This document shows, piece by piece, positions 48,262-57,632 of a stretch of DNA of 64,000 bases. Source of the stretch: Mycolicibacterium iranicum (GTDB lineage Bacteria > Actinomycetota > Actinomycetes > Mycobacteriales > Mycobacteriaceae); contig NZ_LWCS01000014.1 in assembly GCF_001650495.1 (NCBI RefSeq), forward strand, positions 92,005 to 156,004, given 5' to 3'. The first letter of the stretch is position 1; each line of letters starts with the position of its first letter. The position numbers and the translations under genes are program-made. A model generated the notes under the pieces. That model saw nothing but the letters and a program-made list of their open reading frames with translations, ran no database searches and was not told the DNA's origin.

Positions 48262-48843
48262 TTGACGCGGCAGTGCTGGCTGTTCGCGGCCGGCTCGACG
48301 CTCTTCGCGCTCGCCACCGCACCCGGATTCCCCGCCTGGGCCGGCGCCGGTACGGCGGATCTGCTGTGCTTCGCCGGCTCATGGTTCTTCACGACGGCGG
48401 CATGGATGCAGCTCGTCCTGTCCGATCGGGTGAAGCGCTTCGAATGGTGGTCGGCTGCAGTCCAATTCGCGGGGACGCTGTTGTTCAACGTCAGTACGGG
48501 TGCTGCCGTGTGGGCCCACGCCGTGATCGAGGAGCGTCGCTACGTCTGGGTTCCCGACGTGACCGGGTCGATGTTTTTCCTCATCAGCGGTGCGCTCGCG
48601 ATGATGGCGGTCACCGCGGTGACGGGACTTCTCGAGCTCAGGTCCCGCGACTGGCTTGCCGGCTTCGTCAACCTGACCGGGTGTGTGGCATTCGGGGTTT
48701 CCGCTGTAGCGGCCTTCATCCGCACCGACGGTGTCACCGAAGACGAGGTGCTCGCCAACCTCGGCACGTTCGTCGGCGCACTGTGCTTCCTCGTCGCGTC
48801 GCTGCTCGAACTGCCGCGCGCCGAATCGCTCGGCAGAACCTAG
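48262..48843 (+). CDS. integral membrane protein of unknown function
   Basis: The protein of 193 aa (TTG start at 48262; no better start is present) has five hydrophobic segments with GSTLFALATAPGF, FAGSWFFTTAAWMQL, GTLLFNVSTGAA, FLISGALAMMAVTAVTG and GTFVGALCFLVASLLEL. The pattern of paired helices with GS/G...LF motifs resembles the YrhK-like type of small membrane proteins, but I am not certain. It begins 20 bp after leuB, so may be co-transcribed, and converges on the MFS gene with a 4-bp overlap. Confidence 0.72.
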   Translation: MTRQCWLFAAGSTLFALATAPGFPAWAGAGTADLLCFAGSWFFTTAAWMQLVLSDRVKRFEWWSAAVQFAGTLLFNVSTGAAVWAHAVIEERRYVWVPDVTGSMFFLISGALAMMAVTAVTGLLELRSRDWLAGFVNLTGCVAFGVSAVAAFIRTDGVTEDEVLANLGTFVGALCFLVASLLELPRAESLGRT

Positions 48844-50051
48844 GGATCCGGGTCGACCCTCAGGGGCACCGACGGGATCGCCAGCAGAGGAAAGATCGCG
48901 CAGACCGCGAACGCCACCGGATAACCCGCAACGGCAATCAAACCGCCGAACAGTGGCGGCGCGACGCCCTGTGCGAAAAGCTGGCTCGTGTTCTGCGTGC
49001 CCAACGCGCGTCCACTCCAGAACGGCCCGGAGTACTCGGCGATCAGCGTGAACGCCAACCCGTTGTCGGACACCGTGATCACTGACGCCGCGATCATGAC
49101 GGCGATGCTGAGCGGCGATTCGAACCATTCGGTGACGGCGAGCAACGCCATCGCGGCGGCGGCCGCCATCGCGATGATGCGGATCGGGCGCAGCCGGGAC
49201 GAGGCGACGTCGCCGGAACGCGTGAGGTAGAAGTCCGACCACCGTCCCGCGGCGATACGACCGGCCGCACCGAGAACCTGGGCCAGCATCACCAGGATGC
49301 CCGCCGACTGGGGAGACCACCGGTGTTCGGAGATCAACCACACCAAGGTGAACGTCCAGACGAACACCTGCGGGATCACCAGCAGGACCGATGTGAGATG
49401 GATCCGCCACAGCATCGCCGATCGGCGGTACGGATTGGCCAGATCGGTGTCGGTGGCCTCGGCACGCGGAGGCCGGGGCGGGTCGACCACCGCGACGGCG
49501 CACAGAATTGCCGAGGCCGCGCACACGGCGGCTGGAAAGAGCAACGCGCCTGTCACACCGTGGAACTCGGCGATCCGCGGCATTGCCAATGCGCCGACGC
49601 CGACGCCGAGCGGTTGGGCGGTCTGACGAATTCCCATCACCAGCCCCCGCCGCTCGGCGTCGAACCACCCGACCACCAGCCGGCCGCTGGCAGTGTTGCT
49701 GCTCGCGGCTGCCATTCCACCGAGAAACAGAAACACCCCGGTGAGCAGGAGCGAATCCGCCGCGGCGGCGGCGAACCCCGCCGCCGCCGTCAACGCCGAT
49801 CCCAGGACGAGTACGAAACGTTCCCCGACACGGTCGACGACGTAGCCCCAGGCGATCAGCGTCACCACCATCCCCAGACTGGGCAGCGAGGACATCAGGG
49901 CGGATGCGGCGAGATCGAGGCCGCGCTCGGCGTGCAACGTCGGGATGAGGAACGCCACACCGTTGATGAATACGTTGGCGCACAGGGTAGCGAGTAGCCC
50001 GATCACCAGCATCGACCAGCGCCTCGACGGACTGATCCGGGTGGTGGCCAT
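48840..50051 (-). CDS. MFS transporter (Rv2994-like)
   Basis: The 403-aa protein has 12 predicted membrane segments. The intracellular loop motif GYVVDRVGERFVLVLG between helices 2 and 3 and the conserved GIRQTAQPLGVGVGALA in helix 5 are typical of the Major Facilitator Superfamily. The substrate is unknown; M. tuberculosis Rv2994 is an uncharacterised drug-efflux-type protein in the same place. It is divergent from the FAH-family gene; a 40-bp inverted repeat lies between them. Confidence 0.87.
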   Translation of the reverse strand: MATTRISPSRRWSMLVIGLLATLCANVFINGVAFLIPTLHAERGLDLAASALMSSLPSLGMVVTLIAWGYVVDRVGERFVLVLGSALTAAAGFAAAAADSLLLTGVFLFLGGMAAASSNTASGRLVVGWFDAERRGLVMGIRQTAQPLGVGVGALAMPRIAEFHGVTGALLFPAAVCAASAILCAVAVVDPPRPPRAEATDTDLANPYRRSAMLWRIHLTSVLLVIPQVFVWTFTLVWLISEHRWSPQSAGILVMLAQVLGAAGRIAAGRWSDFYLTRSGDVASSRLRPIRIIAMAAAAAMALLAVTEWFESPLSIAVMIAASVITVSDNGLAFTLIAEYSGPFWSGRALGTQNTSQLFAQGVAPPLFGGLIAVAGYPVAFAVCAIFPLLAIPSVPLRVDPDP

Positions 50052-50070
50052 TGCGCCATGCTTACACAGC

Positions 50071-50110
50071 TATCTCAAAATGCCGAACACCGCTCCCAAA
50101 TAGTGAGACA
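50071..50110. promoter_or_regulatory. 30-bp-phased inverted repeat, predicted IclR operator (second copy)
   Basis: TATCTCAAAA (50071-50080) faces TAGTGAGACA (50101-50110, reverse complement TGTCTCACTA). Arms and exact 30-bp spacing match those at 53581-53620 between the IclR gene and leuC, with the two arm variants swapped. It sits in the divergent MFS/FAH promoter region. Confidence 0.6.
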
Positions 50111-50168
50111 CACTCGTGCTTGCCGGCGCGCTCGCGGCGGCGCGCAGAGCGGGCACTAGGCTGAACCC

Positions 50169-50957
50169 ATGCGTCTCGGTCGAATCGCCAGTCCAGATGG
50201 AGTCGCCTTCGTCGCCATCGAAGGCCCGCCCGACGGTCCCGCCGAGGCGATCGCCCGCGAGATCGCCGAGCACCCGTTCGGCACCCCGACGTTCACCGGC
50301 CGGCAGTGGCCGCTGGCGGATGTGCGCCTTCTCGCACCGATCCTGGCGAGCAAAGTGGTGTGCATGGGCAAGAACTACGCCGCGCACATCGAGGAGATGG
50401 GCGGCGGCACTTTCGAGGATCCGATCATTTTCCTGAAGCCCAACACCGCGATCATCGGGCCCGGCATTCCGATCCAGCTTCCGGCCGACGCCAATCCGGT
50501 GCACTTCGAAGGCGAGCTGGCTGCGGTGATCGGGCGGCCCTGTAAGGACGTTCCCGCGTCTCGCGCCGCGGAGAACATCCTCGGCTACACCGTCGCCAAC
50601 GACGTGTCCGCACGCGATCAGCAGAAGAAAGACGGCCAGTGGATGAGGGCGAAGGGGCATGACACGTTCTGTCCCGTCGGTCCGTGGATCGTCACCGATC
50701 TGGATCCGGCGGATCTTGAGATCCGCACGGAGGTCAACGGTGAGGTCAAGCAGCGCAGCCGCACCTCGCTGATGATTCACGACATCGGTGCGATCATCGA
50801 ATGGATCTCAGCGGTGATGACGCTGCTTCCCGGTGACCTCATCCTGACAGGCACTCCCGAAGGAGTGGGCCCCCTAGAACACGGTGACACCGTATCCGTC
50901 ACCGTCGAGGGAATCGGGACGCTGACCAATCCCGTTGTGCGCAAGGGGAAGTCGTGA
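50169..50957 (+). CDS. fumarylacetoacetate hydrolase family protein (Rv2993c-like)
   Basis: The 262-aa protein has [16 protein letters not shown], the metal-binding [12 protein letters not shown] (Glu pair) and [26 protein letters not shown], all standard for the FAH superfamily, which cleaves or decarboxylates beta-keto acids and also includes oxaloacetate decarboxylases and catechol-pathway hydratases. The C-terminal [18 protein letters not shown] loop is intact. The substrate cannot be fixed. It is joined to gltX by a GTGA overlap. Confidence 0.93.
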   Translation: MRLGRIASPDGVAFVAIEGPPDGPAEAIAREIAEHPFGTPTFTGRQWPLADVRLLAPILASKVVCMGKNYAAHIEEMGGGTFEDPIIFLKPNTAIIGPGIPIQLPADANPVHFEGELAAVIGRPCKDVPASRAAENILGYTVANDVSARDQQKKDGQWMRAKGHDTFCPVGPWIVTDLDPADLEIRTEVNGEVKQRSRTSLMIHDIGAIIEWISAVMTLLPGDLILTGTPEGVGPLEHGDTVSVTVEGIGTLTNPVVRKGKS

Positions 50958-52438
50958 CCGCCCCGGCTGTGCGCGTCAGATTCTGCCCGTCGCCGACCGG
51001 CACCCCGCACGTCGGGCTGATCCGTACCGCGCTGTTCAACTGGGCGTACGCACGACACACCGGCGGCGCATTCGTGTTTCGGATCGAGGACACCGACGCC
51101 CAGCGCGACAGCGAGGAGAGCTACCTCGCGCTCCTTGATGCGTTGCGGTGGCTCGGTATGGACTGCGACGAGGGGCCCGAGGTCGGAGGTCCATACGGCC
51201 CGTACCGGCAATCGCAGCGCCGCGAAATCTACGTCGACGTGATCGAGCGTCTGCTGGCGGCGGGGGAGGCCTACGAGGCCTTTTCGACGGCCGAGGAGGT
51301 GGAGGCGCGTCACATCGCGGCGGGCCGCAACCCGAAACTCGGGTACGACAATTTCGACCGTGGCCTGACCGACGAGCAGCGTGCCGCCTTCCGGGCAGAG
51401 GGTCGCCAGCCCGTGGTGCGCCTCCGCATGCCCGACACCGACCTGACCTGGGTGGATCTCGTCCGCGGCGAGACGACGTTCCCGGCTGGATCGGTGCCGG
51501 ACTTCGCGCTGACCCGCGGCAGCGGAGATCCGTTGTACACGTTGGTCAATCCGGTCGACGATGCACTGATGAAGATCACCCATGTGCTGCGCGGTGAGGA
51601 CCTACTGCCGTCGACGCCGCGGCAACTCGCCCTGTACGCGGCCTTGATTCGTATCGGTGTGGCCGAGATGACGCCGCAGTTCGCTCATCTGCCCCCTGTC
51701 CTCGGTGACGGCAACAAGAAGCTCTCGAAGCGTGATCCGCAGTCCAATCTGTTCCTCCACCGCGAGCGCGGATTCATCCCCGAGGGGCTGCTGAACTACC
51801 TTGCGCTGCTGGGATGGTCGATCGCCGACGACAGGGACATTTTCAGCCTCGACGAGATGGTCGCCGCCTTCGACGTCATCGACGTCAACTCCAATCCGGC
51901 CCGTTTCGACCAGAAGAAGGCCGACGCACTCAACGCCGAGCACATCCGGATGCTCGACGAAGCCGAGTTCACCCGGCGGCTCGCAGACTTCTTCGCTACG
52001 CACGGCCACCGAACCGGGCTGGACGACGCGCAGTTCGCGGTCGCCGCGGTGCTGGTGCAGACGCGCATCGTCGTGCTCGGTGACGCGTGGGACCTGCTCA
52101 AGTTTTTCGACGACTCGTCGTTCGTCCTCGACGAGAAGTCGGCGCGCAAGGAATTGCGCCCAGAGGCCGTTCCGGTGCTGGCAGCCGCCGTGGCGGCGTT
52201 GGAGGGCGTCGCGGACTGGAACACCGCCCAGATCGAGGACGCACTCAAGGCGGCGCTCATCGACGGCCTGGAATTGAAGCCGAGGAAGGCGTACGGCCCG
52301 GTCCGCGTCGCTGCCACGGGATCGACGGTGAGCCCACCGTTGTTCGAGTCGCTCGAACTGCTCGGCCGCGACCGCAGCCTGGTCCGGCTGCGGGCCGGGC
52401 ATGACTACGCCGCAGCGGCCGCGACAACGGAGACCTGA
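50954..52438 (+). CDS. gltX: glutamyl-tRNA synthetase
   Basis: The 494-aa class I synthetase has the HIGH equivalent [13 protein letters not shown] and the KMSKS equivalent KLSKRDP. Because GatCAB is present and I see no GlnRS, it is expected to be non-discriminating, loading glutamate on both tRNA-Glu and tRNA-Gln. Both tRNA genes lie directly downstream. GTG start overlapping the FAH stop. Confidence 0.96.
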   Translation: MTAPAVRVRFCPSPTGTPHVGLIRTALFNWAYARHTGGAFVFRIEDTDAQRDSEESYLALLDALRWLGMDCDEGPEVGGPYGPYRQSQRREIYVDVIERLLAAGEAYEAFSTAEEVEARHIAAGRNPKLGYDNFDRGLTDEQRAAFRAEGRQPVVRLRMPDTDLTWVDLVRGETTFPAGSVPDFALTRGSGDPLYTLVNPVDDALMKITHVLRGEDLLPSTPRQLALYAALIRIGVAEMTPQFAHLPPVLGDGNKKLSKRDPQSNLFLHRERGFIPEGLLNYLALLGWSIADDRDIFSLDEMVAAFDVIDVNSNPARFDQKKADALNAEHIRMLDEAEFTRRLADFFATHGHRTGLDDAQFAVAAVLVQTRIVVLGDAWDLLKFFDDSSFVLDEKSARKELRPEAVPVLAAAVAALEGVADWNTAQIEDALKAALIDGLELKPRKAYGPVRVAATGSTVSPPLFESLELLGRDRSLVRLRAGHDYAAAAATTET

Positions 52439-52479
52439 CACGACAGGCGTGGCAAAAGCGGTCCGAAATCTTTGGTAGT

Positions 52480-52540
52480 CTGCTCGTCGGCTCGCGAGTA
52501 ATTTCGCAGCGGCTCGACACCGTCGAGCCGAGGCGAGCAG
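52480..52540 (+). other. structured leader/terminator region between gltX and tRNA-Gln
   Basis: CTGCTCG (52480-52486) pairs with CGAGCAG (52534-52540) and encloses a perfect hairpin GGCTCGAC-ACC-GTCGAGCC (52511-52529). No T-run follows. TAGTCT at 52476-52481 could be a stable-RNA -10 element. It could be the gltX terminator, the tRNA precursor leader, or both. Confidence 0.5.
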
Positions 52541-52580
52541 GGCCGAAAATAGCTTGTGACCAGCGGTTACAGGCAGCCGA

Positions 52581-52655
52581 TGGGGTATGGTGTAATTGGC
52601 AACACAGCTGATTCTGGTTCAGCCATTCTAGGTTCGAGTCCTGGTACCCCAGCCA
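52581..52655 (+). tRNA. tRNA-Gln (anticodon CTG)
   Basis: The acceptor stem TGGGGTA/TACCCCA (52581-52587, 52645-52651), discriminator G at 52652 and encoded CCA (52653-52655) are complete. The anticodon stem GCTGA/TCAGC holds loop TTCTGGT with CTG at 52614-52616. The T-arm contains GGTTCGAGTCC. It reads CAG codons and is expected to be charged through GltX and GatCAB. Confidence 0.97.
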
Positions 52656-52717
52656 ACGGCAGCGATTAGGTCAGTATTCGCGCCTGAGCTATGCTGACCA
52701 ACCGGAAAGCAGTTCTA

Positions 52718-52793
52718 GCCCCCGTCGTCTAGCGGCCTAGGACGCCGCCCTCTCACGGCGGTAGCGTGGGTTCGAATCCCATCGGGGGTACCA
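52718..52793 (+). tRNA. tRNA-Glu (anticodon CTC)
   Basis: The acceptor stem GCCCCCG/CGGGGGT, discriminator A at 52790 and encoded CCA (52791-52793) are present. The anticodon stem CCGCC/GGCGG encloses CTCTCAC with CTC at 52752-52754; the T-loop is GGTTCGAATCC. It lies 62 bp after tRNA-Gln. TATGCT at 52690-52695 is a possible private -10 box, so it may have its own promoter as well as read-through. Confidence 0.97.
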
Positions 52794-52797
52794 CCAC

Positions 52798-52834
52798 AGC
52801 TCCGGGCCTAACCGAGGCCCGGAGCTTTCTTTTC
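52798..52834 (+). terminator. intrinsic terminator after tRNA-Glu
   Basis: AGCTCCGGGCCT (52798-52809) pairs perfectly with 52815-52826 across a 5-base loop, followed by TTCTTTT. It lies directly after the encoded CCA of tRNA-Glu. Confidence 0.93.
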
Positions 52835-52886
52835 GCCGGCTTTCCGCACCGGGAGCACCTTGCTCCCTCGCGGCGGCGCGCAGGCC

Positions 52887-53588
52887 TCAGAGACGGCGCG
52901 TCAGGGCGTCGGCGGCGGCGACGAGGTCGGCCGCCCAGCGCGCTCCGGGCCGCCGGCCCATTCGGTCGATCGGGCCGGACACTGACACTGCGGCGATCAC
53001 CGAACCCCGGCCGTCGCGCACCGGTGCGGAGACGCTGGCCACTCCCGGTTCGCGTTCGGCGGCGCTCTGGGCCCAACCGCGCTTGCGCACTTCGGCGAGC
53101 GCGCGGTCGGTGAACGAAGCGCCGGGGAGCACAGCCTGTTGAGTGGCCGCATCGGCATAGGCAAGCAGCACCTTGGCCCCTGAGCCGGCCGTCATCGGCA
53201 GGCGGGTACCGACGGGGACCGTATCGCGAAGTCCGGCAGGGGGTTCCAGCGCCGCGACGCAGATGCGCGTGGTGCCTTCCCGGCGGTAGAGCTGCACGCT
53301 TTCGCCCGTCAGCTCGCGCAGGCGCGGCAATATGACAGCACCGGCCGACAGCAACGGATCGTTGACGTGTCCGGCCAGTTCGGTGAGCGCCGGGCCGAGG
53401 CGCCACTGCCCGTCGGCCTCCCTGGCCAGGAACCGATGGACCTCGAGCCCGACCGCCAAGCGGTGCGCCGTGGCCCGCGGTAGGCCCGTCCGTTCGCAGA
53501 GATCAGCCAGCCCGCACGGGGACTCGGCCACCGCATGCAACACGGTGATCGCTTTGTCCAGAACGCCGATGCCGCTATCCTGTCTCAC
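52887..53588 (-). CDS. ltbR: IclR family regulator of leucine biosynthesis (LtbR/NdgR-like)
   Basis: The 233-aa protein has an N-terminal winged helix ([18 protein letters not shown], about 27-44) and a C-terminal IclR effector domain ([38 protein letters not shown]). It is divergent from leuCD, as for LtbR of Corynebacterium and NdgR of Streptomyces, which control leucine and related pathways. On its strand TTGACT and TAGTAT lie upstream; the expected start site falls at the GTG at 53588, so the transcript is probably leaderless and its start is covered by one operator arm. Confidence 0.88.
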   Translation of the reverse strand: MRQDSGIGVLDKAITVLHAVAESPCGLADLCERTGLPRATAHRLAVGLEVHRFLAREADGQWRLGPALTELAGHVNDPLLSAGAVILPRLRELTGESVQLYRREGTTRICVAALEPPAGLRDTVPVGTRLPMTAGSGAKVLLAYADAATQQAVLPGASFTDRALAEVRKRGWAQSAAEREPGVASVSAPVRDGRGSVIAAVSVSGPIDRMGRRPGARWAADLVAAADALTRRL

Positions 53589-53620
53589 AAGGAGATACTA
53601 GCTTCCCAGATTGTGAGATA
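53581..53620. promoter_or_regulatory. 30-bp-phased inverted repeat, predicted IclR operator at leuC
   Basis: TGTCTCACAA (53581-53590) faces TTGTGAGATA (53611-53620). The left arm covers the predicted start of the IclR gene, and the right arm lies at the predicted start of leuC (from TAGCTT at 53599-53604). Binding would block both promoters. Confidence 0.72.
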
Positions 53621-53626
53621 GTCAAG

Positions 53627-55069
53627 ATGGCCATCGCGAACCAGCCCCGCACTCTTGCCGAGAAAGTCTGGGACGACCACGTCGTCGTCCACGGAACCGG
53701 TGAGGGCGCCGCGCGCCAGCCCGACCTGATCTACATCGACCTTCATCTCGTCCACGAGGTCACCAGTCCGCAGGCCTTCGACGGATTGCGGTTGGCCGGA
53801 CGGCCGGTACGCAGGCCCGACCTGACGATCGCCACCGAGGACCACAACGTGCCGACGATCGACATCGACCAGCCGATCGCAGATCCCGTCTCGCGGACGC
53901 AGGTGGAGACACTGCGCCGCAACTGTGAGGAATTCGGCATCAGACTGCACCCGATGGGCGACACCGAGCAGGGCATCGTTCACATCATCGGGCCGCAGCT
54001 GGGTTTGACCCAGCCTGGGATGACCGTGGTCTGTGGAGACAGTCATACCTCGACGCACGGCGCGTTCGGGTCGATCGCCATGGGCATCGGCACTTCCGAG
54101 GTCGAACACGTGATGGCCACCCAGACGCTGCCGCTCAAACCCTTCAAGACGATGGCGGTCAACGTGGACGGTGAACTGCCGCCCGGCGTCAGCGCCAAGG
54201 ACATCATCCTCGCCGTCATCGCGAAGATCGGAACCGGCGGTGGGCAGGGCCACGTCATCGAATACCGCGGCAGCGCCATCGAATCACTGTCGATGGAAGG
54301 CCGGATGACCGTCTGCAACATGAGCATCGAGGCCGGGGCCCGGGCCGGCATGGTCGCTCCGGACGAGACGACGTTCGAGTTCCTGAAAGGACGCCCGCAC
54401 GCACCGCAGGGCGCCGACTGGGAAGCCGCTGTCGAGGCGTGGCGGCAGCTGCGCACCGACGAGGGAGCCACCTTCGACACCGAGGTCTACATCGACGCCT
54501 CGACGCTGAGCCCGTTCGTCACATGGGGAACCAATCCCGGCCAGGGGGTGCCGCTGTCGGACTTCGTGCCCGACCCGGAATTGATCTTTGACGAGGGCGA
54601 GCGGCTCGCCGCAGAAAAGGCATTGACCTACATGGACCTTCGAGCGGGCACCCCGATGCGTGACATCTCGGTCGACACGGTGTTCGTCGGCTCGTGCACC
54701 AACGGCCGGATCGAGGATCTTCGTGTCGTCGCCGACGTGCTGCGTGGCCGCAAGGTCGCCGACGGTGTGCGAATGCTGGTGGTTCCCGGGTCGATGCGGG
54801 TGCGCGCACAGGCCGAATCCGAGGGTCTCGGCGAGATCTTCACTGCCGCAGGAGCGGAATGGCGCCAGGCCGGCTGCTCGATGTGTCTTGGAATGAACCC
54901 CGACCAACTCTCACCGGGGCAGCGTTGCGCATCGACGTCCAACCGCAATTTCGAGGGCAGGCAAGGCAAGGGTGGCCGGACACATTTGGTGTCACCGGCA
55001 GTCGCTGCCGCGACCGCCGTGCGCGGCAGGCTCTCATCGCCGGCCGACCTCGCCGAGACAAGCCACTGA
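53627..55069 (+). CDS. leuC: 3-isopropylmalate dehydratase, large subunit
   Basis: The 480-aa aconitase-family enzyme isomerises 2- to 3-isopropylmalate with a 4Fe-4S cluster. Cluster cysteines are in FVGSCTNGR and [10 protein letters not shown], and [11 protein letters not shown] carries substrate contacts. Full length, ATG start, preceded by the predicted operator. leuD follows after 19 bp. Confidence 0.96.
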   Translation: MAIANQPRTLAEKVWDDHVVVHGTGEGAARQPDLIYIDLHLVHEVTSPQAFDGLRLAGRPVRRPDLTIATEDHNVPTIDIDQPIADPVSRTQVETLRRNCEEFGIRLHPMGDTEQGIVHIIGPQLGLTQPGMTVVCGDSHTSTHGAFGSIAMGIGTSEVEHVMATQTLPLKPFKTMAVNVDGELPPGVSAKDIILAVIAKIGTGGGQGHVIEYRGSAIESLSMEGRMTVCNMSIEAGARAGMVAPDETTFEFLKGRPHAPQGADWEAAVEAWRQLRTDEGATFDTEVYIDASTLSPFVTWGTNPGQGVPLSDFVPDPELIFDEGERLAAEKALTYMDLRAGTPMRDISVDTVFVGSCTNGRIEDLRVVADVLRGRKVADGVRMLVVPGSMRVRAQAESEGLGEIFTAAGAEWRQAGCSMCLGMNPDQLSPGQRCASTSNRNFEGRQGKGGRTHLVSPAVAAATAVRGRLSSPADLAETSH

Positions 55070-55088
55070 AACCGACAGGAGACTGAAG

Positions 55089-55682
55089 ATGGAAGCCTTC
55101 CGCACCCACACCGGGATCGGTGTGCCCTTGCGCCGCTCGAATGTCGACACCGACCAGATCATCCCGGCGGTCTACCTGAAGCGGGTAACACGAACGGGAT
55201 TCGAGGACGGGCTGTTCGCCGCGTGGCGAAACGATCCGTCCTTCGTCCTCAATCTGGCGCCCTTCGACAAGGGCTCGGTCTTGGTCGCGGGGGCAGATTT
55301 CGGCACCGGGTCGTCGCGCGAGCATGCGGTCTGGGCGCTGATGGACTTCGGATTCCGGGTGGTGATCTCGCCCCGATTCGCCGATATCTTCCGGGGCAAC
55401 GCCGGCAAGGCAGGTCTGCTGGCGGCCGAAGTTTCACAAGATGATGTGGAATTGTTGTGGAAGCTGATCGAGCAGCACCCCGGGACGGAAATCACTGTCA
55501 ATCTTCAAGATCGGTCGATCACCGCCGGAACCATGATGGTGCCGTTCACGATTGACGACTACACCGCGTGGCGCCTTCTCGAAGGACTCGACGATATAGG
55601 CCTTACGCTGCGGAAACTCCCTGAAATCGAAGATTTCGAGGGTCGTCGGCCGCGGTGGAAACCGCGCACTTTGCCCGCGTGA
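55089..55682 (+). CDS. leuD: 3-isopropylmalate dehydratase, small subunit
   Basis: The ATG at 55089, after CAGGAGAC, gives 197 aa ([20 protein letters not shown]). [10 protein letters not shown] and [15 protein letters not shown] are the swivelling-domain signatures of LeuD. An upstream in-frame start (54972) lies inside leuC and was rejected. A hairpin follows about 37 bp after the stop. Confidence 0.95.
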   Translation: MEAFRTHTGIGVPLRRSNVDTDQIIPAVYLKRVTRTGFEDGLFAAWRNDPSFVLNLAPFDKGSVLVAGADFGTGSSREHAVWALMDFGFRVVISPRFADIFRGNAGKAGLLAAEVSQDDVELLWKLIEQHPGTEITVNLQDRSITAGTMMVPFTIDDYTAWRLLEGLDDIGLTLRKLPEIEDFEGRRPRWKPRTLPA

Positions 55683-55718
55683 TCCGCGGTCGAAATAGCT
55701 GAAATCCCGCGCCGGTAA

Positions 55719-55755
55719 CCCCCTTTTCGCGGGCTCTCCTAGGAGGGTAAGGGGG
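55719..55755. other. hairpin with palindromic core after leuD
   Basis: CCCCCTT (55719-55725) pairs with AAGGGGG (55749-55755). Between them is the perfect palindrome CTCCTAGGAG (55736-55745). It may end leuCD transcription. The rest of the 200-bp gap before hupB holds no ORF; AT-rich patches near 55768 and TTTACC at about 55831 may be part of the hupB promoter. Confidence 0.5.
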
Positions 55756-55883
55756 CCAACCGGATTGAAAAATATTCGCTGACTGGGCCTGAAATTGCGC
55801 GTGGCTCTTGGAAATCAGCAGGCAAAAGGTTTACCGTGTGCACTAGTCGGTCCAAGGAGGGCCACTAATTTCGGAGGTTTTGC

Positions 55884-56537
55884 ATGAATAAAGCAGAGCT
55901 CATCGACGTACTCACGGAGAAGTTGGGCTCGGATCGTCGGCAAGCGACCGCCGCGGTGGAGAACGTCGTTGACACCATCGTCCGCGCGGTGCACAAGGGT
56001 GAGAGCGTCACCATCACCGGCTTCGGTGTTTTCGAGCAGCGTCGCCGTGCGGCCCGCGTTGCACGCAATCCGCGCACCGGCGAAACGGTGAAGGTTAAGC
56101 CCACCTCCGTTCCGGCATTCCGCCCCGGCGCTCAGTTCAAGGCCGTTGTGGCTGGCGCACAGAAGCTTCCGGCCGACGGCCCCGCAGTCAAGCGCGGCGT
56201 CGCCGCGGCGAGCACCGCCCGCAAGGCAGCTGCCAAGAAGGCTCCGGCCAAGAAGGCCGCAGTGAAGAAGGCCGCTCCCGCCAAGAAAGCTGCGCCCGCC
56301 AAGAAGGCTGCGACCAAGGCTCCGGCCAAGAAGGCCGCAGTGAAGAAGGCCGCTCCCGCCAAGAAAGCAGCCCCCGCCAAGAAGGCTCCGGCCAAGAAGG
56401 CACCGGCTGCCAAGAAGGCCGCGCCCGCCAAGAAGGCTCCGGCCAAGAAGGCCGCGACCAAGGCTCCGGCCAAGAAGGCCGCGCCCGCCAAGAAGGCGCC
56501 CGCCAAGAAGGCTCCGGCCAAGCGCGGACGCAAGTAG
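55884..56537 (+). CDS. hupB: nucleoid-associated HU-like protein HupB
   Basis: The 217-aa protein has an N-terminal HU domain (about 1-90, with [15 protein letters not shown], and the DNA-binding arm [13 protein letters not shown]) followed by a ~115-residue histone-H1-like tail of PAKKA/VKKA repeats. The tail includes a 26-residue duplication. This two-part form is confined to actinobacteria, and the tail is a site of acetylation and iron-linked regulation in M. tuberculosis. Strong ribosome site GGAGG 7 bp before the ATG. A perfect terminator follows. Confidence 0.97.
   Translation: MNKAELIDVLTEKLGSDRRQATAAVENVVDTIVRAVHKGESVTITGFGVFEQRRRAARVARNPRTGETVKVKPTSVPAFRPGAQFKAVVAGAQKLPADGPAVKRGVAAASTARKAAAKKAPAKKAAVKKAAPAKKAAPAKKAATKAPAKKAAVKKAAPAKKAAPAKKAPAKKAPAAKKAAPAKKAPAKKAATKAPAKKAAPAKKAPAKKAPAKRGRK
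56241..56396 (+). repeat. 78-bp direct repeat in the hupB tail
   Basis: Units at 56241-56318 and 56319-56396 start GCTCCGGCCAAGAAGGCCGC and encode nearly identical 26-residue segments ([20 protein letters not shown] within each). In frame; copy number could vary between strains and change the tail length. Confidence 0.85.
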
Positions 56538-56554
56538 TCACGTTCCAACGACTA

Positions 56555-56586
56555 CGCCGCGGATCCCGAAGGATCCGCGGCGTTTT
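56555..56586 (+). terminator. intrinsic terminator after hupB
   Basis: CGCCGCGGATCC (56555-56566) pairs perfectly with 56571-56582 across loop CGAA, followed by TTTT. It is 17 bp after the hupB stop. Confidence 0.94.
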
Positions 56587-56624
56587 CGTGTGGACGCGAG
56601 CCTAACTTGAATTCAATTGCGGCG

Positions 56625-57527
56625 TCACTTCTTCGGCGGTAGGGGGCTGTCGATGTGATCGGCGGCGAGCAATTTGCCACCCGCCAGCGACAACACCCAA
56701 GTGCTGCCCTTGCGGTTGCGGGACTTGTCCGGCCGGACCCCGTCTCGTTCGCACCACCAGTCGATCAGGTCCGGAATCACCTTCCCCTGAGTGCAGATCA
56801 CCGGCATCTGTGCGGTATCGGCGATCTCGAGGATCCGCTGGCGCGCCGCCTTGCGGTCCTCGGCGTAGGCCTCCTCCGTCAGCGCCGGTTCATTGTCGAT
56901 GGTGGTGCCCAGTTCCTCGGCGAGCGGCGCCAAGGTCTGATGGCATCGCGTCCGGTCGGCCGCGAACAGGTCCCTGGCGCCGAAGGCGAGCAGCTGACCG
57001 ACCAGCGACTCGGCCTGGGCACGGCCACGCTTGTCCAGCGGCCGTTTTCGGTCGTCACCGCGATACCTCTTCTTGTCACCCGCGGTGCCGTGCCGAACGA
57101 TGAGGAGTGTTCGGCTGTCGGCGGGGAGCCTCAGGAATCGGCGCAGGACCTTGCGGTCGTGGGGGTAGACCAGCTCGGACATCGCCTGCTTCGGCGGGAG
57201 CCATTTCAATTCGTCCACTTCGTCGTTGGTGGAGAATTCTCCGCCGACAACGCGAGCCGCCCAGTACCGCACCCTCTTGATGCCGTTGTCGACCGGGTAC
57301 GCGACCGAGGGCAGCCGCCGGCCGAGGTGTGACCGAAACCCGGTCTCCTCTTCGATTTCCCGGACGGCCGCGACGACCTCGGTCTCGCCTGCGTCGAGCT
57401 TGCCTTTCGGCAGAGACCAGTCGTCGTAGCGCGGACGATGGATGATCGCGACCTCCGGCTCGCCCGTGCCGTCCTGAGGACGCCATAGGACGGCGCCGGC
57501 GGCCAGGATCGGAGACTTCTTCACCAC
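56625..57527 (-). CDS. mutT1: MutT1: Nudix plus histidine-phosphatase fusion
   Basis: The 300-aa protein has a Nudix domain (about 1-135) with box [20 protein letters not shown] followed by TG, and a C-terminal phosphoglycerate-mutase-like domain starting [13 protein letters not shown]. Mycobacterial MutT1 removes 8-oxo-dGTP and 8-oxo-GTP, using the second domain to complete hydrolysis or handle diadenosine polyphosphates. GTG start at 57527. It is 105 bp beyond the ppk1 stop on the same strand, so it may be read from the ppk1 transcript. Confidence 0.95.
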   Translation of the reverse strand: MVKKSPILAAGAVLWRPQDGTGEPEVAIIHRPRYDDWSLPKGKLDAGETEVVAAVREIEEETGFRSHLGRRLPSVAYPVDNGIKRVRYWAARVVGGEFSTNDEVDELKWLPPKQAMSELVYPHDRKVLRRFLRLPADSRTLLIVRHGTAGDKKRYRGDDRKRPLDKRGRAQAESLVGQLLAFGARDLFAADRTRCHQTLAPLAEELGTTIDNEPALTEEAYAEDRKAARQRILEIADTAQMPVICTQGKVIPDLIDWWCERDGVRPDKSRNRKGSTWVLSLAGGKLLAADHIDSPLPPKK

Positions 57528-57632
57528 AGCGGCATCCGGTCCTTCTCCTTCGGCACCTCAACTCCTGCGTGTCGGGAAAGTCCGGGAGATCCTCCGGCTC
57601 TCAATCCTCGCCCAGTGCGCGCATCGCTGCGG

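Noticed and set aside
54972..55088. N-terminal extension of leuD inside leuC
   Set aside because: ATG 55089 has a ribosome site and gives the normal LeuD start; the extension reads as leuC in another frame.
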